Positions 16,708 through 25,200 of a stretch of 64,000 nt of DNA are shown piece after piece. The stretch's first letter is position 1; the number at the start of each line of letters is the position of its first letter. The translations under genes and the position numbers were made by a program. Where the stretch lies: assembly GCF_001305575.3 (NCBI RefSeq), contig NZ_CP012373.2, forward strand, positions 2,232,001 to 2,296,000, read 5' to 3'. The notes beneath the pieces were generated by a model. It searched no databases. It had not been told where the DNA came from and was given only the letters and a program-made list of their open reading frames with translations. This stretch comes from Beggiatoa leptomitoformis (GTDB lineage: Bacteria; Pseudomonadota; Gammaproteobacteria; Beggiatoales; Beggiatoaceae).

Positions 16708-17682
16708 TTAAGCCACGCAGTTAGTGAATAAATAACCCACATCAGGACAAATAATGTTTTCGTCTACATCTTCGCCTGCATACACCGCATAACCACCGCG
16801 TCCACCCATTGTCGGAACAGGAACAGTTTTAACTTGACGTGTCCCCCACGAAACAGTGAAGCCAAACGTCACTAAACCACTTTTTGTGGTATCCGCCCGT
16901 GGGTCAACGTAAATCAACGCGCAATGTTTGCCCCATAAACGGGTCATGTTTTCCACTAAACCTTCAGGGGCTGCGTTGTAAAAGCTGTCACCAATGATGA
17001 TGTTATCTAATTCGAATAACTCTCTAACGGCATCAACTCGCGCAATCCCGCTCCCCCCTTCATTACCATGAACGGCTTTTAAGATTTCAGGGTTTCTGGA
17101 TAATTTTGACCATGCAGCCCGTCCAATCACCATCGTGTTAGGTCGGTAAATCGGCTTATCCAAAGCATCCCCAATTTTTTGGACGGGTAAGCTTGCAGCA
17201 TTACTCCATTGGTCTGTCCCTGTTAATGTCTCCTTTTGCCCAGTCACATAAGTGCTTGCATTAAACACCATGTCAGCCACGCGTTTTTCACGGTCAAGTA
17301 AAACCCAATTGATTGCAGCTTCAGCCGCGCGGTCTAATGGATTACCTTCACGTCCCGCGTTGTCGATGTCCGCTTGAGGCACAGGGCTACCGATGTAATG
17401 CGGTTCTGTTTTTCCAGTTTTTTCCTCGCCTTTCAGCTCTACAATATTCGGTTCTGACGTGCGACCCGTCCGCGTATCAGGAATACGCATGGCAGTTTCT
17501 CTGTTGATAGCAATGTAGTCATAAGATTGACGAGACACGGGAGTAACACGCGGTAAAACCATATCGGCAATAAATTTACGATTGCTATAGGCAATTACCA
17601 AAGGCAATCTTTCACTGTCGACTGGATAGTTTCCTAAGTCAGAAAAGTCTCTAAAAACATCAAGGGGATTTAATTTAGACAT
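16708..17682 (-). CDS. Major capsid protein
   Basis: A 324-residue protein beginning 'MSKLNPLDVFRDFSDLGNYPVDSERLPLV'. It lies after the protease/scaffold and decoration genes and before gp36, the standard place of the major head subunit. The body carries capsid-like features: 'NRKFIADMVLPRVTPVSRQS', a long extended segment, then 'RPNTMVIGRAAWSKLSRNPEI' and 'WGKHCALIYVDPRADTTKSGLVTFGFTVSW' typical of HK97-fold capsid P and A domains. It is not obviously the T protein of phage Mu itself, so the head gene may come from a B3-like or other siphovirus-type branch. Confidence 0.82.
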   Translation of the reverse strand: MSKLNPLDVFRDFSDLGNYPVDSERLPLVIAYSNRKFIADMVLPRVTPVSRQSYDYIAINRETAMRIPDTRTGRTSEPNIVELKGEEKTGKTEPHYIGSPVPQADIDNAGREGNPLDRAAEAAINWVLLDREKRVADMVFNASTYVTGQKETLTGTDQWSNAASLPVQKIGDALDKPIYRPNTMVIGRAAWSKLSRNPEILKAVHGNEGGSGIARVDAVRELFELDNIIIGDSFYNAAPEGLVENMTRLWGKHCALIYVDPRADTTKSGLVTFGFTVSWGTRQVKTVPVPTMGGRGGYAVYAGEDVDENIICPDVGYLFTNCVA

Positions 17683-17693
17683 GCTATTTTTTC

Positions 17694-17870
17694 CTATTCG
17701 TCTGTTGTCACGCCAAAAATTAACCCAGCGAGCGATACACCAATACCTGCAATCGTTTCAGCACTTTCAGGACTAATCACCGCACCAAAAGCACTAAGAA
17801 ACGTCACTAACCCAAGCCACGTCGAGCGTTCACCCACCAACTTGATAAAATAGTTTTTATTGATGGTCAT
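17694..17870 (-). CDS. Small two-helix membrane protein (holin-like candidate)
   Basis: A 58-residue ORF between the decoration and capsid genes. It starts MTINKNYFIK, has a basic/polar N-terminus, a hydrophobic segment at about 18-32 ('WLGLVTFLSAFGAVI'), a short acidic turn 'SPESAE', a second hydrophobic segment at about 40-54 and an acidic end 'TTDE'. Two short membrane spans with a turn fit a class II holin-like topology, but small phage proteins of this shape also occur inside head operons with no known lysis role. It fills the gap exactly, with the start 2 bp after the previous stop, which supports it being real. Confidence 0.65.
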   Translation of the reverse strand: MTINKNYFIKLVGERSTWLGLVTFLSAFGAVISPESAETIAGIGVSLAGLIFGVTTDE

Positions 17871-17872
17871 GA

Positions 17873-18235
17873 TTAATATCTGCCAAATTGAATCAGCACA
17901 GGAATAACTTGCTCAGCAACGCCACCACTTAAGGCTTTACCAATCAACTCATCACCTGCGGTTGTCGTCGCAACGGCTTTTCCGTTTGCATCGGTAGTCA
18001 GCCAATCACCAAAAGCAACCACGTCCCCGCAAGTCACTTCTGCGATACCCGCTTGAACAATATCTACACGGTCGCCCGACGTGATATTTAAGCTATTGGC
18101 AACGCCGAGTAACTTGTCAGTTTCAGCCGCAGCGGGAACAACATAACCAGCAGAAGCCCCAATTTTGACAATCAGATAAGGCGCAACGTCTGCACCCGCT
18201 TGATAACACTTAATCAATTGATTATTAGGATTCAT
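17873..18235 (-). CDS. Capsid decoration/cement protein (DUF2190-like)
   Basis: A 120-residue beta-rich protein beginning 'MNPNNQLIKCYQAGADVAPYLIVKIG' and containing 'GVANSLNITSGDRVDIVQAGIAEVTCGDVVAFGDWLTTDANGKA'. This is the layout of head-stabilising decoration proteins of the DUF2190 type encoded next to the capsid gene. It presumably binds the outside of the mature capsid. It lies 2 bp downstream of the protease/scaffold gene and upstream of the two-helix ORF and capsid gene. Confidence 0.8.
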   Translation of the reverse strand: MNPNNQLIKCYQAGADVAPYLIVKIGASAGYVVPAAAETDKLLGVANSLNITSGDRVDIVQAGIAEVTCGDVVAFGDWLTTDANGKAVATTTAGDELIGKALSGGVAEQVIPVLIQFGRY

Positions 18236-18237
18236 GG

Positions 18238-19284
18238 TTAGATTTTTCCTTGTCCTGACAGCTCAGATTTCGCCGTTGAAAATGAGATGATACGACCAGC
18301 TTTACCCTGCGCTTCCACATAATCAGAAATCATCTTTGCTTGCTGCATTACACTGGTAGCAACATCGTTTTCCTGACCGAATTGATTAGAACGCCCGAGT
18401 TGCACTTGCTGAGGTAACTTTTCTAAAAACTGTTTGAAGAAAACAGATGGGCTTGATTTTTCTTGCTTCCCGTCCGTACTGGAAAACTCAAACGTCCGAG
18501 AGCCTTCCGCCTCACGCAAATCAACCATAAACTCGCTCAAACCAGTTACTTGCGCAGGGATTAATTTACCCTGTCCAACTAAGGCATCAAGCAACTGCTT
18601 ATTCTCTGCAAACATTGCCGCACGTTCTTGTGAGGCTAACCGCGCCTTCAATGCAGCAATTTCACGTTCAGTGGCTTTTGTAGCCTCAGTTCTCGCCAAT
18701 TCAATTTGCGCTTGAACGTAATCGCGGAACTCCTTAGATTCAATGATTTTTTCATTAAAATTCTTGGGGTCAGTTTTATCTTCTTGCGCTTTAACTGTCT
18801 TCGCCTCAGCTTCTCCATTGGCTTTATCTTTTACTTCGGGTGGCATATCTGCGTACTCCTTCTCACAATTGAACTCAAAAATACAGGCATCATCAGACGC
18901 ATTAAAAATGGGCTTTAACCCCTTAATCGCTGGGGGAACTGCCCCTAAAAATCCGACATGTCTTAACATCCAACCACTATCTGTTTTTGCCAAACTGACT
19001 GAACGGTTGCGGTATCGCCCTTCTTTTACCAACGCCTCAAATTCAGGTGCTACATCTCTGAACTTGGCAAGCAATACGTTACCGACTCTTTTTAGTTCCG
19101 CCGTCCAACCCCATGCAGGGTCGTTAGTTTTAGGGTGTCCGATGACAATCGGCGCTGAATTACTTGCATCACCATGATTCGCAATAATTTGGTCTAAATC
19201 TTCAATAGACCATTCGAATGTATCGCCTTTAGAATCGGTTTGTTTTCCAGCCCGAAAAATCTCGGTAAATGTGTCAGTAAACAT
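18238..19284 (-). CDS. Phage head maturation protease/scaffold (Mu I-like)
   Basis: A 348-residue protein of the Mu I family. The N-terminal half carries the protease region ('IVIGHPKTNDPAWGWTAELKRVGNVLLAKF', 'YRNRSVSLAKTDSGWMLRHVGFLGAVPPAIKGL'). The C-terminal half is Lys/Glu/Ala-rich and predicted coiled coil (about 155-240), as expected of an internal scaffold that the protease removes at maturation. A Cys-containing segment, 'DDACIFEFNCEK', joins the halves. It is the first gene of the leftward late operon, so a late promoter should lie in 19285-19391. Confidence 0.87.
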   Translation of the reverse strand: MFTDTFTEIFRAGKQTDSKGDTFEWSIEDLDQIIANHGDASNSAPIVIGHPKTNDPAWGWTAELKRVGNVLLAKFRDVAPEFEALVKEGRYRNRSVSLAKTDSGWMLRHVGFLGAVPPAIKGLKPIFNASDDACIFEFNCEKEYADMPPEVKDKANGEAEAKTVKAQEDKTDPKNFNEKIIESKEFRDYVQAQIELARTEATKATEREIAALKARLASQERAAMFAENKQLLDALVGQGKLIPAQVTGLSEFMVDLREAEGSRTFEFSSTDGKQEKSSPSVFFKQFLEKLPQQVQLGRSNQFGQENDVATSVMQQAKMISDYVEAQGKAGRIISFSTAKSELSGQGKI

Positions 19285-19391
19285 AATTTTTCACTTTAAC
19301 GATTTACTAGTAAGCAATATAGATAAAATGATTTATAATTAATAGGGTAATGTAGTTTACACATACAAAAATGCTTAAAATGAGGTAAAGT
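19285..19391. promoter_or_regulatory. Divergent late-operon control region
   Basis: This 107-bp AT-rich stretch separates two divergent late blocks: the protease-capsid-tail genes (-) and the Mor-terminase-portal genes (+). It should hold promoters for both. I see TATAAT at 19334-19339 on the + strand but no convincing -35 at the right distance, as expected if an activator of the Mor/C type is needed. GAGGT at 19382-19386 is the ribosome site of the + strand gene. No clear Mor-type dyad was found by eye. Confidence 0.45.
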
Positions 19392-19739
19392 ATGGATAAG
19401 ACCGAGTTGCAAAAATTATTGCCGCCCAAAATGTGGCAATTAAGCATGGTGATAGGGCTAGAAGATACCCTTGAACTAATCAATAGATACGCCAATCAAC
19501 GCTTGTACATCCCTACTAAAAACACGGGGAAATTTGCATTTTTAAGCGAGGATGCCCAAGCTAAATTACGTATAAGATATGGCGGTACATTAATAGACGT
19601 ACCACAATGCAAAACTTTAAAAAACGCCATTCGTGATAAAGAAATAAAAGAAAGGCGTATAAATGGCGCGATAGTTGTGAGGTTGTCGCATGAATACGGC
19701 GTGACAAGACAGTGGATACATAAAATTATCAATGGCTAA
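19392..19739 (+). CDS. Mor-family transcription activator
   Basis: A 115-residue protein matching the Mor/C activator family of Mu-like phages. It has an N-terminal dimerisation part beginning 'LPPKMWQLSMVIGLEDTLELINRYANQRLYIP', a middle strand region, and a C-terminal helix-turn-helix near 90-113 ('RRINGAIVVRLSHEYGVTRQWIHKIING'). Such proteins switch on middle or late transcription with host sigma-70 RNA polymerase. A GAGGT lies 5 nt before the ATG. It overlaps the small terminase gene by 8 bp, so it heads the rightward late block and may activate both divergent promoters beside it. Confidence 0.85.
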   Translation: MDKTELQKLLPPKMWQLSMVIGLEDTLELINRYANQRLYIPTKNTGKFAFLSEDAQAKLRIRYGGTLIDVPQCKTLKNAIRDKEIKERRINGAIVVRLSHEYGVTRQWIHKIING

Positions 19740-20241
19740 AATAAACGAACAGAACAAACTTAAAGCACGCAATATGTACGTGTATGAATACCGCAACCTT
19801 GAAGAAATAGCGGAGCTACTCGGTACGGTTGCATCGACAACTGTTCGAGCATGGAAAGAAAAATCTGCCAAATTGGGAGACGATTGGGATAAAGCACGCT
19901 CTGCCCACCGTATAGCTGAGGGTGGATTGAGTGCTATTAATGCACGGTTATTAGAAGAACTAGCGAGAAATTCACAGAATATTTTTGAAAAAATAAAAGA
20001 GCTGGAGAATCCACTTGAGGCGGTAGGTGCTATTGCTCAACTCGGAGATAGCTATTCAAAATTAACGCGAGCAATCAGAGACGGCACACCGCAATTAAAT
20101 GAATTAGCTGTTATTCAAAAAACCTTGACAATTTTAAGAAAATTTATAGAAGAAAAGTATCCGCAGCATCTAACCGCATTCGTGGACATCTTAGAGCCAT
20201 TTGCGGTGCATATGACAAAACAAGTAGGGAATAAAAAATGA
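19732..20241 (+). CDS. Terminase small subunit (DUF1804, Mu gp27-like)
   Basis: A 169-residue protein with the DUF1804 signature: an N-terminal HTH ('ARNMYVYEYRNLEEIAELLGTVASTTVRAWKEKSAKLGDDWDKARSAHRIAEGG') and a helical C-terminus that would oligomerise. It recognises phage DNA for packaging together with the large terminase. Its start overlaps the Mor-like gene and its stop overlaps the next gene in an ATGA junction. Confidence 0.87.
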   Translation: MAKINEQNKLKARNMYVYEYRNLEEIAELLGTVASTTVRAWKEKSAKLGDDWDKARSAHRIAEGGLSAINARLLEELARNSQNIFEKIKELENPLEAVGAIAQLGDSYSKLTRAIRDGTPQLNELAVIQKTLTILRKFIEEKYPQHLTAFVDILEPFAVHMTKQVGNKK

Positions 20242-20528
20242 GTTCAACAACTGATGATGTTGCCAGCCGCATAGCCAGAATGGAAGAACGGATAACTGCG
20301 GGCAATAAAACCCTAGTTAGAGTAGATGAGAAACTAGATAAACTAATCGTATTAGAGGAACGTTCTATGAATCACGACAAACAAATTCAAAAGCTAGAAG
20401 ATGAATTAGAAGGGGTCAAGGAAGAGCTGAGCTATTGGAAAACCTTTCGCAGGATAGGTATGTGGCTTTTAGGTATTAGCGGGTCTATTCTCATGCTGCT
20501 TTTAGGTTACTACCTCAACAATCATTAA
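20238..20528 (+). CDS. Coiled-coil protein with C-terminal membrane anchor
   Basis: A 96-residue product. Residues about 5-70 form a heptad-rich coiled coil ('IARMEERITAGNKTLVRVDEKLDKLIVLEER...KLEDELEGVKEEL'). Residues about 72-93 are a single hydrophobic span ('IGMWLLGISGSILMLLLGYYL') with a short polar tail. Tail-anchored coiled-coil proteins like this are common between terminase genes in Mu-like phages. They are sometimes annotated as haemolysin XhlA- or holin-associated proteins. A lysis or membrane-docking role is possible but not shown. Confidence 0.75.
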   Translation: MSSTTDDVASRIARMEERITAGNKTLVRVDEKLDKLIVLEERSMNHDKQIQKLEDELEGVKEELSYWKTFRRIGMWLLGISGSILMLLLGYYLNNH

Positions 20529-20648
20529 ACGGCGATTAAACCCGATTTAAAACGATTTAAAACCGATTTAAAAACGTTTAACTTTTCTTAGTAGCCCGAT
20601 TGCATACCTTAGCAATTAAACCGCTTTAAAAAGCCATTTAAGAAGAAA
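20529..20648 (+). repeat. Helically phased CGATTTAAA repeats before terminase large gene
   Basis: Five CG(A/T)TTAAA-type units begin at 20533, 20543, 20553, 20564 and 20575, so their spacing is 10, 10, 11 and 11 bp, one helical turn each. Further TTTAAA elements follow before the large terminase ATG. All copies face one side of the helix. This could be a protein-binding array, a bent DNA site or part of a packaging signal. No gene lies in the stretch. Confidence 0.7.
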
Positions 20649-22337
20649 ATGGATAATAGCCTCACTAGCAAAGAATTCCTGCAAGAGATTTATGCAATCT
20701 CGCAATCGCTCAGGCAACAACTAGAAGCCCGTGAGCATGGGCTAGACCCAGCCCCAGAAGCGATTGAGAAACGACGCAAGCGAGTTTTCGCCAGCGACTT
20801 TGCTTTTTTTGCTTACAACTATTTCCCGCACCATATTAGAGGGGAAGCCTCCGTGTTTCAAAAACACTTTATGGAGCGTTTTCCCAAACTGCTAACCGCT
20901 AAACAGGGATGTAAAGAATGGTGGATTGCGCCACGCGGTGAAGCTAAAACCTCGCTACTGTGCAAAATTGGCTGTCTATGGATAGCCACGCAAGCCATCC
21001 AAAATAAAGACCTTAACTATATCGTTCTGCTAGGTGCAGAAGCCTCATTCCCTGCCAAATTGGTAGAAGTTATAAAAACCGAACTCTGTTTTAACCCTGC
21101 TTTAACCTTAGATTTTCCAGAGATATACGGCTCTACTGGTTTATGGCGCATCGGGGAAATTATCACAGCGAACAACGTTAAGTTTGAATCCTTTGGCGCA
21201 GACCAAGCCATACGTGGCACATTTCATGGCGCATCCAGACCTAAAGTTATCATTGGCGACGACCTCATCACCGACAAAGAAGCCAAAAGCCCAACAGAAC
21301 GACAAAATCGTTGGGAATGGTATGAAAGAGCCGTGAGCTATTTAGGCTCTCCCGATGGTTCTGTAAAGGCTTTAAACGTCGCCACTGTCTTAAATAACGA
21401 TGACCCTGTCAGCCGGGCTAAAAAATCCATCGGTCATGTTGTCCACCATTTCAAGGCAATCGAACAATTCCCTGAACGCATGGAATTATGGGAAGAGTGC
21501 GAAAGAATCATGAGAAATGAGGACAAACGAGCCATTGATAAAATGGCAAAAGACGGGAAAGTACCCACAACAGAAGACTTACCTTCGCATAAATACTACG
21601 CGAAAAATAAAAAACAAATGAATAAGGGCGCAGTCATCAGTTGGGGAACGGTTCGCTCGCTCTATTGGTTAATGGCACAACGGGCTAATAATCCGAAGGC
21701 ATTTTTAACTGAAATGCAGGGAGAGCCAAGAGACGACGGCGAGAAAGTGTTCACAAATTTAGCTTTCTGGGTATCTCCCCTTGCCCACTGGGTTTACTTC
21801 GGTGCATGTGACCCCTCTATGGGAAAAGGGGAAAAAAGCGACCCCAGCGCGATATTAATCGGTGGGTGGGACGTTGCCAGTCATAAACTGCACATTATAG
21901 AAGCCAAAATAAAACGTCGCGTTACCTCTGCATTACAGTACGACATCATAAAATTACAAAGGCAATACAATTGTCTAGCGTGGGCATTTGAAAATAATAA
22001 CGCCTACGAATACATGCGTCTATCCTTTATACAAAACGCCGTACAGCAAGGGGTCCCGTTACCACTGATTGGTGTAACAGCCACCATTCCCGCAGAAACT
22101 CGTATAGCGAGTTTAGAAGAATTCATTACAGGCATAGAACCAAGAATTCTATTCCACGCTACGCACGTCCAACTACTCGACGAGTTAGACACCTTTCCAG
22201 ACCCACAAAACCACCATCACTATGATGGATTAACTGCCTTACACCTTTTATGGATGATAGCGGTAAGCAGGGGTAGTGGCGTTACTACCATACGTAGCGC
22301 AAACAAGAGAAGAGGAACTAATTACGATGGTTACTAA
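20649..22337 (+). CDS. Terminase large subunit
   Basis: A 562-residue packaging ATPase-nuclease. The ATPase part has a Walker A-like 'APRGEAKTS' near residue 97, an adenine-contact region and Walker B 'VIIGDDL' near 200. The nuclease part begins near 390 with 'YFGACDPSMGKGEKSDPSAI' (first catalytic Asp), followed by 'AWAFENNN' and an 'HHHYDGLTALHLLWM' block with late acidic/His residues of the RNase H-like fold. It translocates DNA into the prohead and cuts host-flanked phage DNA. The ribosome site is weak (AAGAAG). Confidence 0.92.
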   Translation: MDNSLTSKEFLQEIYAISQSLRQQLEAREHGLDPAPEAIEKRRKRVFASDFAFFAYNYFPHHIRGEASVFQKHFMERFPKLLTAKQGCKEWWIAPRGEAKTSLLCKIGCLWIATQAIQNKDLNYIVLLGAEASFPAKLVEVIKTELCFNPALTLDFPEIYGSTGLWRIGEIITANNVKFESFGADQAIRGTFHGASRPKVIIGDDLITDKEAKSPTERQNRWEWYERAVSYLGSPDGSVKALNVATVLNNDDPVSRAKKSIGHVVHHFKAIEQFPERMELWEECERIMRNEDKRAIDKMAKDGKVPTTEDLPSHKYYAKNKKQMNKGAVISWGTVRSLYWLMAQRANNPKAFLTEMQGEPRDDGEKVFTNLAFWVSPLAHWVYFGACDPSMGKGEKSDPSAILIGGWDVASHKLHIIEAKIKRRVTSALQYDIIKLQRQYNCLAWAFENNNAYEYMRLSFIQNAVQQGVPLPLIGVTATIPAETRIASLEEFITGIEPRILFHATHVQLLDELDTFPDPQNHHHYDGLTALHLLWMIAVSRGSGVTTIRSANKRRGTNYDGY

Positions 22338-23754
22338 ACCACTCAACCCATTACTAAACGAATTAGCAGGCAACAGTACAGACCCGCGCTTCTTTACTGG
22401 CTTATTCCACCTGCCCAACCCCGACCCCGTCCTGCGTAAAATGGGAAAAACGCAGGAGGTTTATGATGCCATTCAAAAAGACCCCTTTGTAACAGGACAA
22501 CTACGCGCAATCCGTGCAGGGCTATTAGGCTTTGAACAACGCCTACAAATGCCTGCGAGCAACCGCGTCAATAAAAGAGCCTATGAACTTTGCCAGCAAG
22601 TGCTAGACAGAAAACCCGCTCAATACTGGCAATGGGGTGACATCATTTGGCAAATTGCTGAGGCAGTCTTTAGAGGCTATTCAGCGATAGAAATCGTATG
22701 GGAAAAACAAGGCGATTATTTATTACCTGCCCAAATACTGCCAAGACCCAACCGACGGTTCATTTTCAATTATGAAGGCGAACCTCGCCTACTTACCCGA
22801 GACTCGCCTGTAATGGGTGAGGAGTTACCCCCTTATAAGTTTCTGCTAACACGCCACATGCCTAGTTATACCAACCCATACGGCGAAGCAGTATTTTCTA
22901 GCTGTTTCTGGACATACACCTTTAAACATGGTGGATTTAAATACTGGTCTAAATTTTGTGAACGATTTGGCACGCCGTGGACAATTGGAAAATATCCCGC
23001 AGGGACAGACGAGATAACACAAGCCAAACTCCTGCAAGGGTTAGAGCAAATGGTAGAGATGGCAGTCTCCATCATTCCTTCAGACGGCGAGGTGCAATTA
23101 TTAGAACCCACTGCAAGGGGTGAATCCCACGACAATTTTATTAAGGCGTGTAACAAAGAAATGGGCATCGCCTTAACCAGCCAAACATTAGCCAGTGACA
23201 TTCAAGGCAATGGTAGCCGTGCTGCTGCTGAAACCCATCGCGGGAGAGAACAAGCGGGTTTTGAGTGTGACCGCGAAATGGTCAGCCAAACCTTAAGCGA
23301 GTTATGTCGCTGGATAACTGAAATTAACATCGGTACAGAAGCAGAACCCCCAACGCATGAATTTTATGAAGAAGCAGAAGCCAGACAAGACTGGACGGAT
23401 GTCCTTGATAAAGCCCGCCACTACTTACCAATTTCAAGACAATTCGCCTATGACCGCTTACAAATTCCTGCGCCAAAAGACGGTGATGAATTATTAAGCG
23501 CGGATACACCAATTTCTCAACCTGCGCAACCCATCACACACAGCGAACATTGCCAACACGAACACGAATACCAATCATGGGCAGGCGTTACCGACCCCGT
23601 ATTAAATCCGCTTGTGGATTTAATAGACAAGGCAAAAGACTATGAGGACGTGCAATTACAAACCTTACTAAAAAGCATGGACACCGACCCATTGCACGAA
23701 AACCTAATCTTAGAAACCTTTAAATCAGCGGTGGATGGTTATGTCGCTCCCTAA
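22327..23754 (+). CDS. Portal protein (DUF935, Mu gp29-like)
   Basis: A 475-residue product from ATG 22327, which overlaps the terminase stop by 11 bp and has AGAGGA upstream; an upstream GTG at 22276 is less likely. It follows the DUF935 pattern: 'DPFVTGQLRAIRAGLLGFEQRLQMPAS', 'GDIIWQIAEAVFRGYSAIEIVWEKQG', 'RHMPSYTNPYGEAVFSSCFWTYTFKHGGFKYWSKFCERFGTPWTIGKYPAGT' and 'LTSQTLASDIQGNGSRAAAETHRG'. It forms the DNA entry ring of the head. The gene overlaps gpF downstream. Confidence 0.92.
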   Translation: MVTKPLNPLLNELAGNSTDPRFFTGLFHLPNPDPVLRKMGKTQEVYDAIQKDPFVTGQLRAIRAGLLGFEQRLQMPASNRVNKRAYELCQQVLDRKPAQYWQWGDIIWQIAEAVFRGYSAIEIVWEKQGDYLLPAQILPRPNRRFIFNYEGEPRLLTRDSPVMGEELPPYKFLLTRHMPSYTNPYGEAVFSSCFWTYTFKHGGFKYWSKFCERFGTPWTIGKYPAGTDEITQAKLLQGLEQMVEMAVSIIPSDGEVQLLEPTARGESHDNFIKACNKEMGIALTSQTLASDIQGNGSRAAAETHRGREQAGFECDREMVSQTLSELCRWITEINIGTEAEPPTHEFYEEAEARQDWTDVLDKARHYLPISRQFAYDRLQIPAPKDGDELLSADTPISQPAQPITHSEHCQHEHEYQSWAGVTDPVLNPLVDLIDKAKDYEDVQLQTLLKSMDTDPLHENLILETFKSAVDGYVAP

Positions 23755-24751
23755 TTTTCGCTTTCAAGAACCCAACGCAGAAGCCGTTGCTTATCTCGCC
23801 CAAAAGAAAATAGGCAAAACTACCTTTGATTGGCGTGATGTTTGGAAAGAGGAACATCTCAATAATTTTGTCGTGGCAAAAGCCATGCAGTTGGACGTGC
23901 TAACCACGATACATGAATCCTTACATCAAGCCATAGAAAAAGGCTTGCCATTTAGTCAATTTAAAAAGGATTTACAACCAAAATTAGAAGCGTTGGGATG
24001 GTGGGGTAAAGGACAAATGACCGACCCCAAAACAGGCGAAATCCGCGATGTGCAACTGGGTAGCCCGCATAGACTGCATACAATCTATAGAACCAACAAA
24101 GATATGGCTTATGCAGCCTCAAAATGGAAACGCATTGAAGAACGCGAGAAAGATTTCCCCTATCTTGTATATCGGATTGGGGTAGCCAAAGAACACAGAC
24201 CCGAACACGTCAAACTCGACGGCTTATGCTTGCCCGTTCGCCACCCTATTTGGAAAATAATCTACCCGCCAAACGGTTGGCTTTGTCATTGCGACGTTGA
24301 CCAAATAACCAAACGCCAATATGAAAAATACCTTAAAGAGGGAATTGACAGCTCTATCGGCACACAAGAAATAGACCCCGAAACAGGCTTGCCAACAGGT
24401 CACGCCACCTTTAAAAAAATCCCACTGCAAACCACTGCGCCGAAGTTAGAAATGGTCGACTGGTATAACAGCCGCACAGGCAAAATGGAAAAAATCCCCA
24501 AAGGCATAGATGCAGGCTTTGATTACAACGTAGGACTTGCCAACCAAGCCCGTTTAGGGTCATTAACTCAAACACTAACCGAAAAAATAAAAGTCGCCCC
24601 GCCAGCCATTGCCAAACCCTTCGCAATGGAAATGATTAAGGAATATAACAACCTGTATAAAACAAACGCAGACCTTATGCTGACTGAACAAAAAACGGCG
24701 ATGACGTTATTTTTCTCGTTTATCAAAAAGTTATTCAGTTTAGGAGAGTAA
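23741..24751 (+). CDS. Minor head protein gpF (SPP1 gp7 family)
   Basis: A head morphogenesis protein of about 336 residues with the Mu gpF pattern: an N-terminal helical segment with 'TTFDWRDVWKEEHLNNFVVAKAM', then 'RLHTIYRTNKDMAYAASKWKRIEE' and the Cys/His-containing 'HVKLDGLCLPVRHPIWKIIYPPNGWLCHCDVDQ'. I chose ATG 23741 over 23735 because GGTGG is better spaced. It overlaps the portal gene. It is probably ejected or portal-associated in the prohead. Confidence 0.88.
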   Translation: MSLPNFRFQEPNAEAVAYLAQKKIGKTTFDWRDVWKEEHLNNFVVAKAMQLDVLTTIHESLHQAIEKGLPFSQFKKDLQPKLEALGWWGKGQMTDPKTGEIRDVQLGSPHRLHTIYRTNKDMAYAASKWKRIEEREKDFPYLVYRIGVAKEHRPEHVKLDGLCLPVRHPIWKIIYPPNGWLCHCDVDQITKRQYEKYLKEGIDSSIGTQEIDPETGLPTGHATFKKIPLQTTAPKLEMVDWYNSRTGKMEKIPKGIDAGFDYNVGLANQARLGSLTQTLTEKIKVAPPAIAKPFAMEMIKEYNNLYKTNADLMLTEQKTAMTLFFSFIKKLFSLGE

Positions 24752-24752
24752 C

Positions 24753-25193
24753 ATGATAGAAATAAAAGCAGGAAAATTTAAAGATTTAGATAATTTGCTA
24801 AGGCAATTAGACGGGATATTAGGCACAACAGACACTATGGAGTTTATTGCCCAACTAGTAGAAGGGCAAATTAAAGACAGAATCAGTAAGGAAAAAACAG
24901 CGCCAAACGGCACACGGTGGCAACAATGGTCAAAACGTTACGCAAGAACAAGAAAGCCAGAACATTCTTTATTAATCGATACAGGCGATTTACTAAAATC
25001 CATTCACAATGGTGTTATCAACACCGCTGAGGCTTTTGTTGCCACTGACTCGGTTTATGGTGCTGTACATCAATTTGGCAATCCTAAAAAAAATATCCCC
25101 GCTCGTCCGTTCTTTGGACTGAGCGAGGACAATAAAAACGACGTTGAAGCCGAATTAACAGAATGGATTAAACAACGTTTAAAACGAACTTAA
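24753..25193 (+). CDS. Virion morphogenesis protein gpG-like
   Basis: A 146-residue protein of the Mu gpG/phage virion morphogenesis family. It shows 'LVEGQIKDRISKEKTAPNGTRWQQWSKRYARTRKPEHSLLIDTGDLLKSI', then 'VYGAVHQFGNPKKNIPARPFFGLSEDNKNDVEAEL', which is the conserved 'HQFG...PARPFLGLS' block. It acts in head completion or tail joining. The start has a TTAGGAGAG site and lies 2 bp after gpF. It is the last gene of the rightward block and converges on the HTH regulator 7 bp away. Confidence 0.9.
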   Translation: MIEIKAGKFKDLDNLLRQLDGILGTTDTMEFIAQLVEGQIKDRISKEKTAPNGTRWQQWSKRYARTRKPEHSLLIDTGDLLKSIHNGVINTAEAFVATDSVYGAVHQFGNPKKNIPARPFFGLSEDNKNDVEAELTEWIKQRLKRT

Positions 25194-25200
25194 ACTCGAC

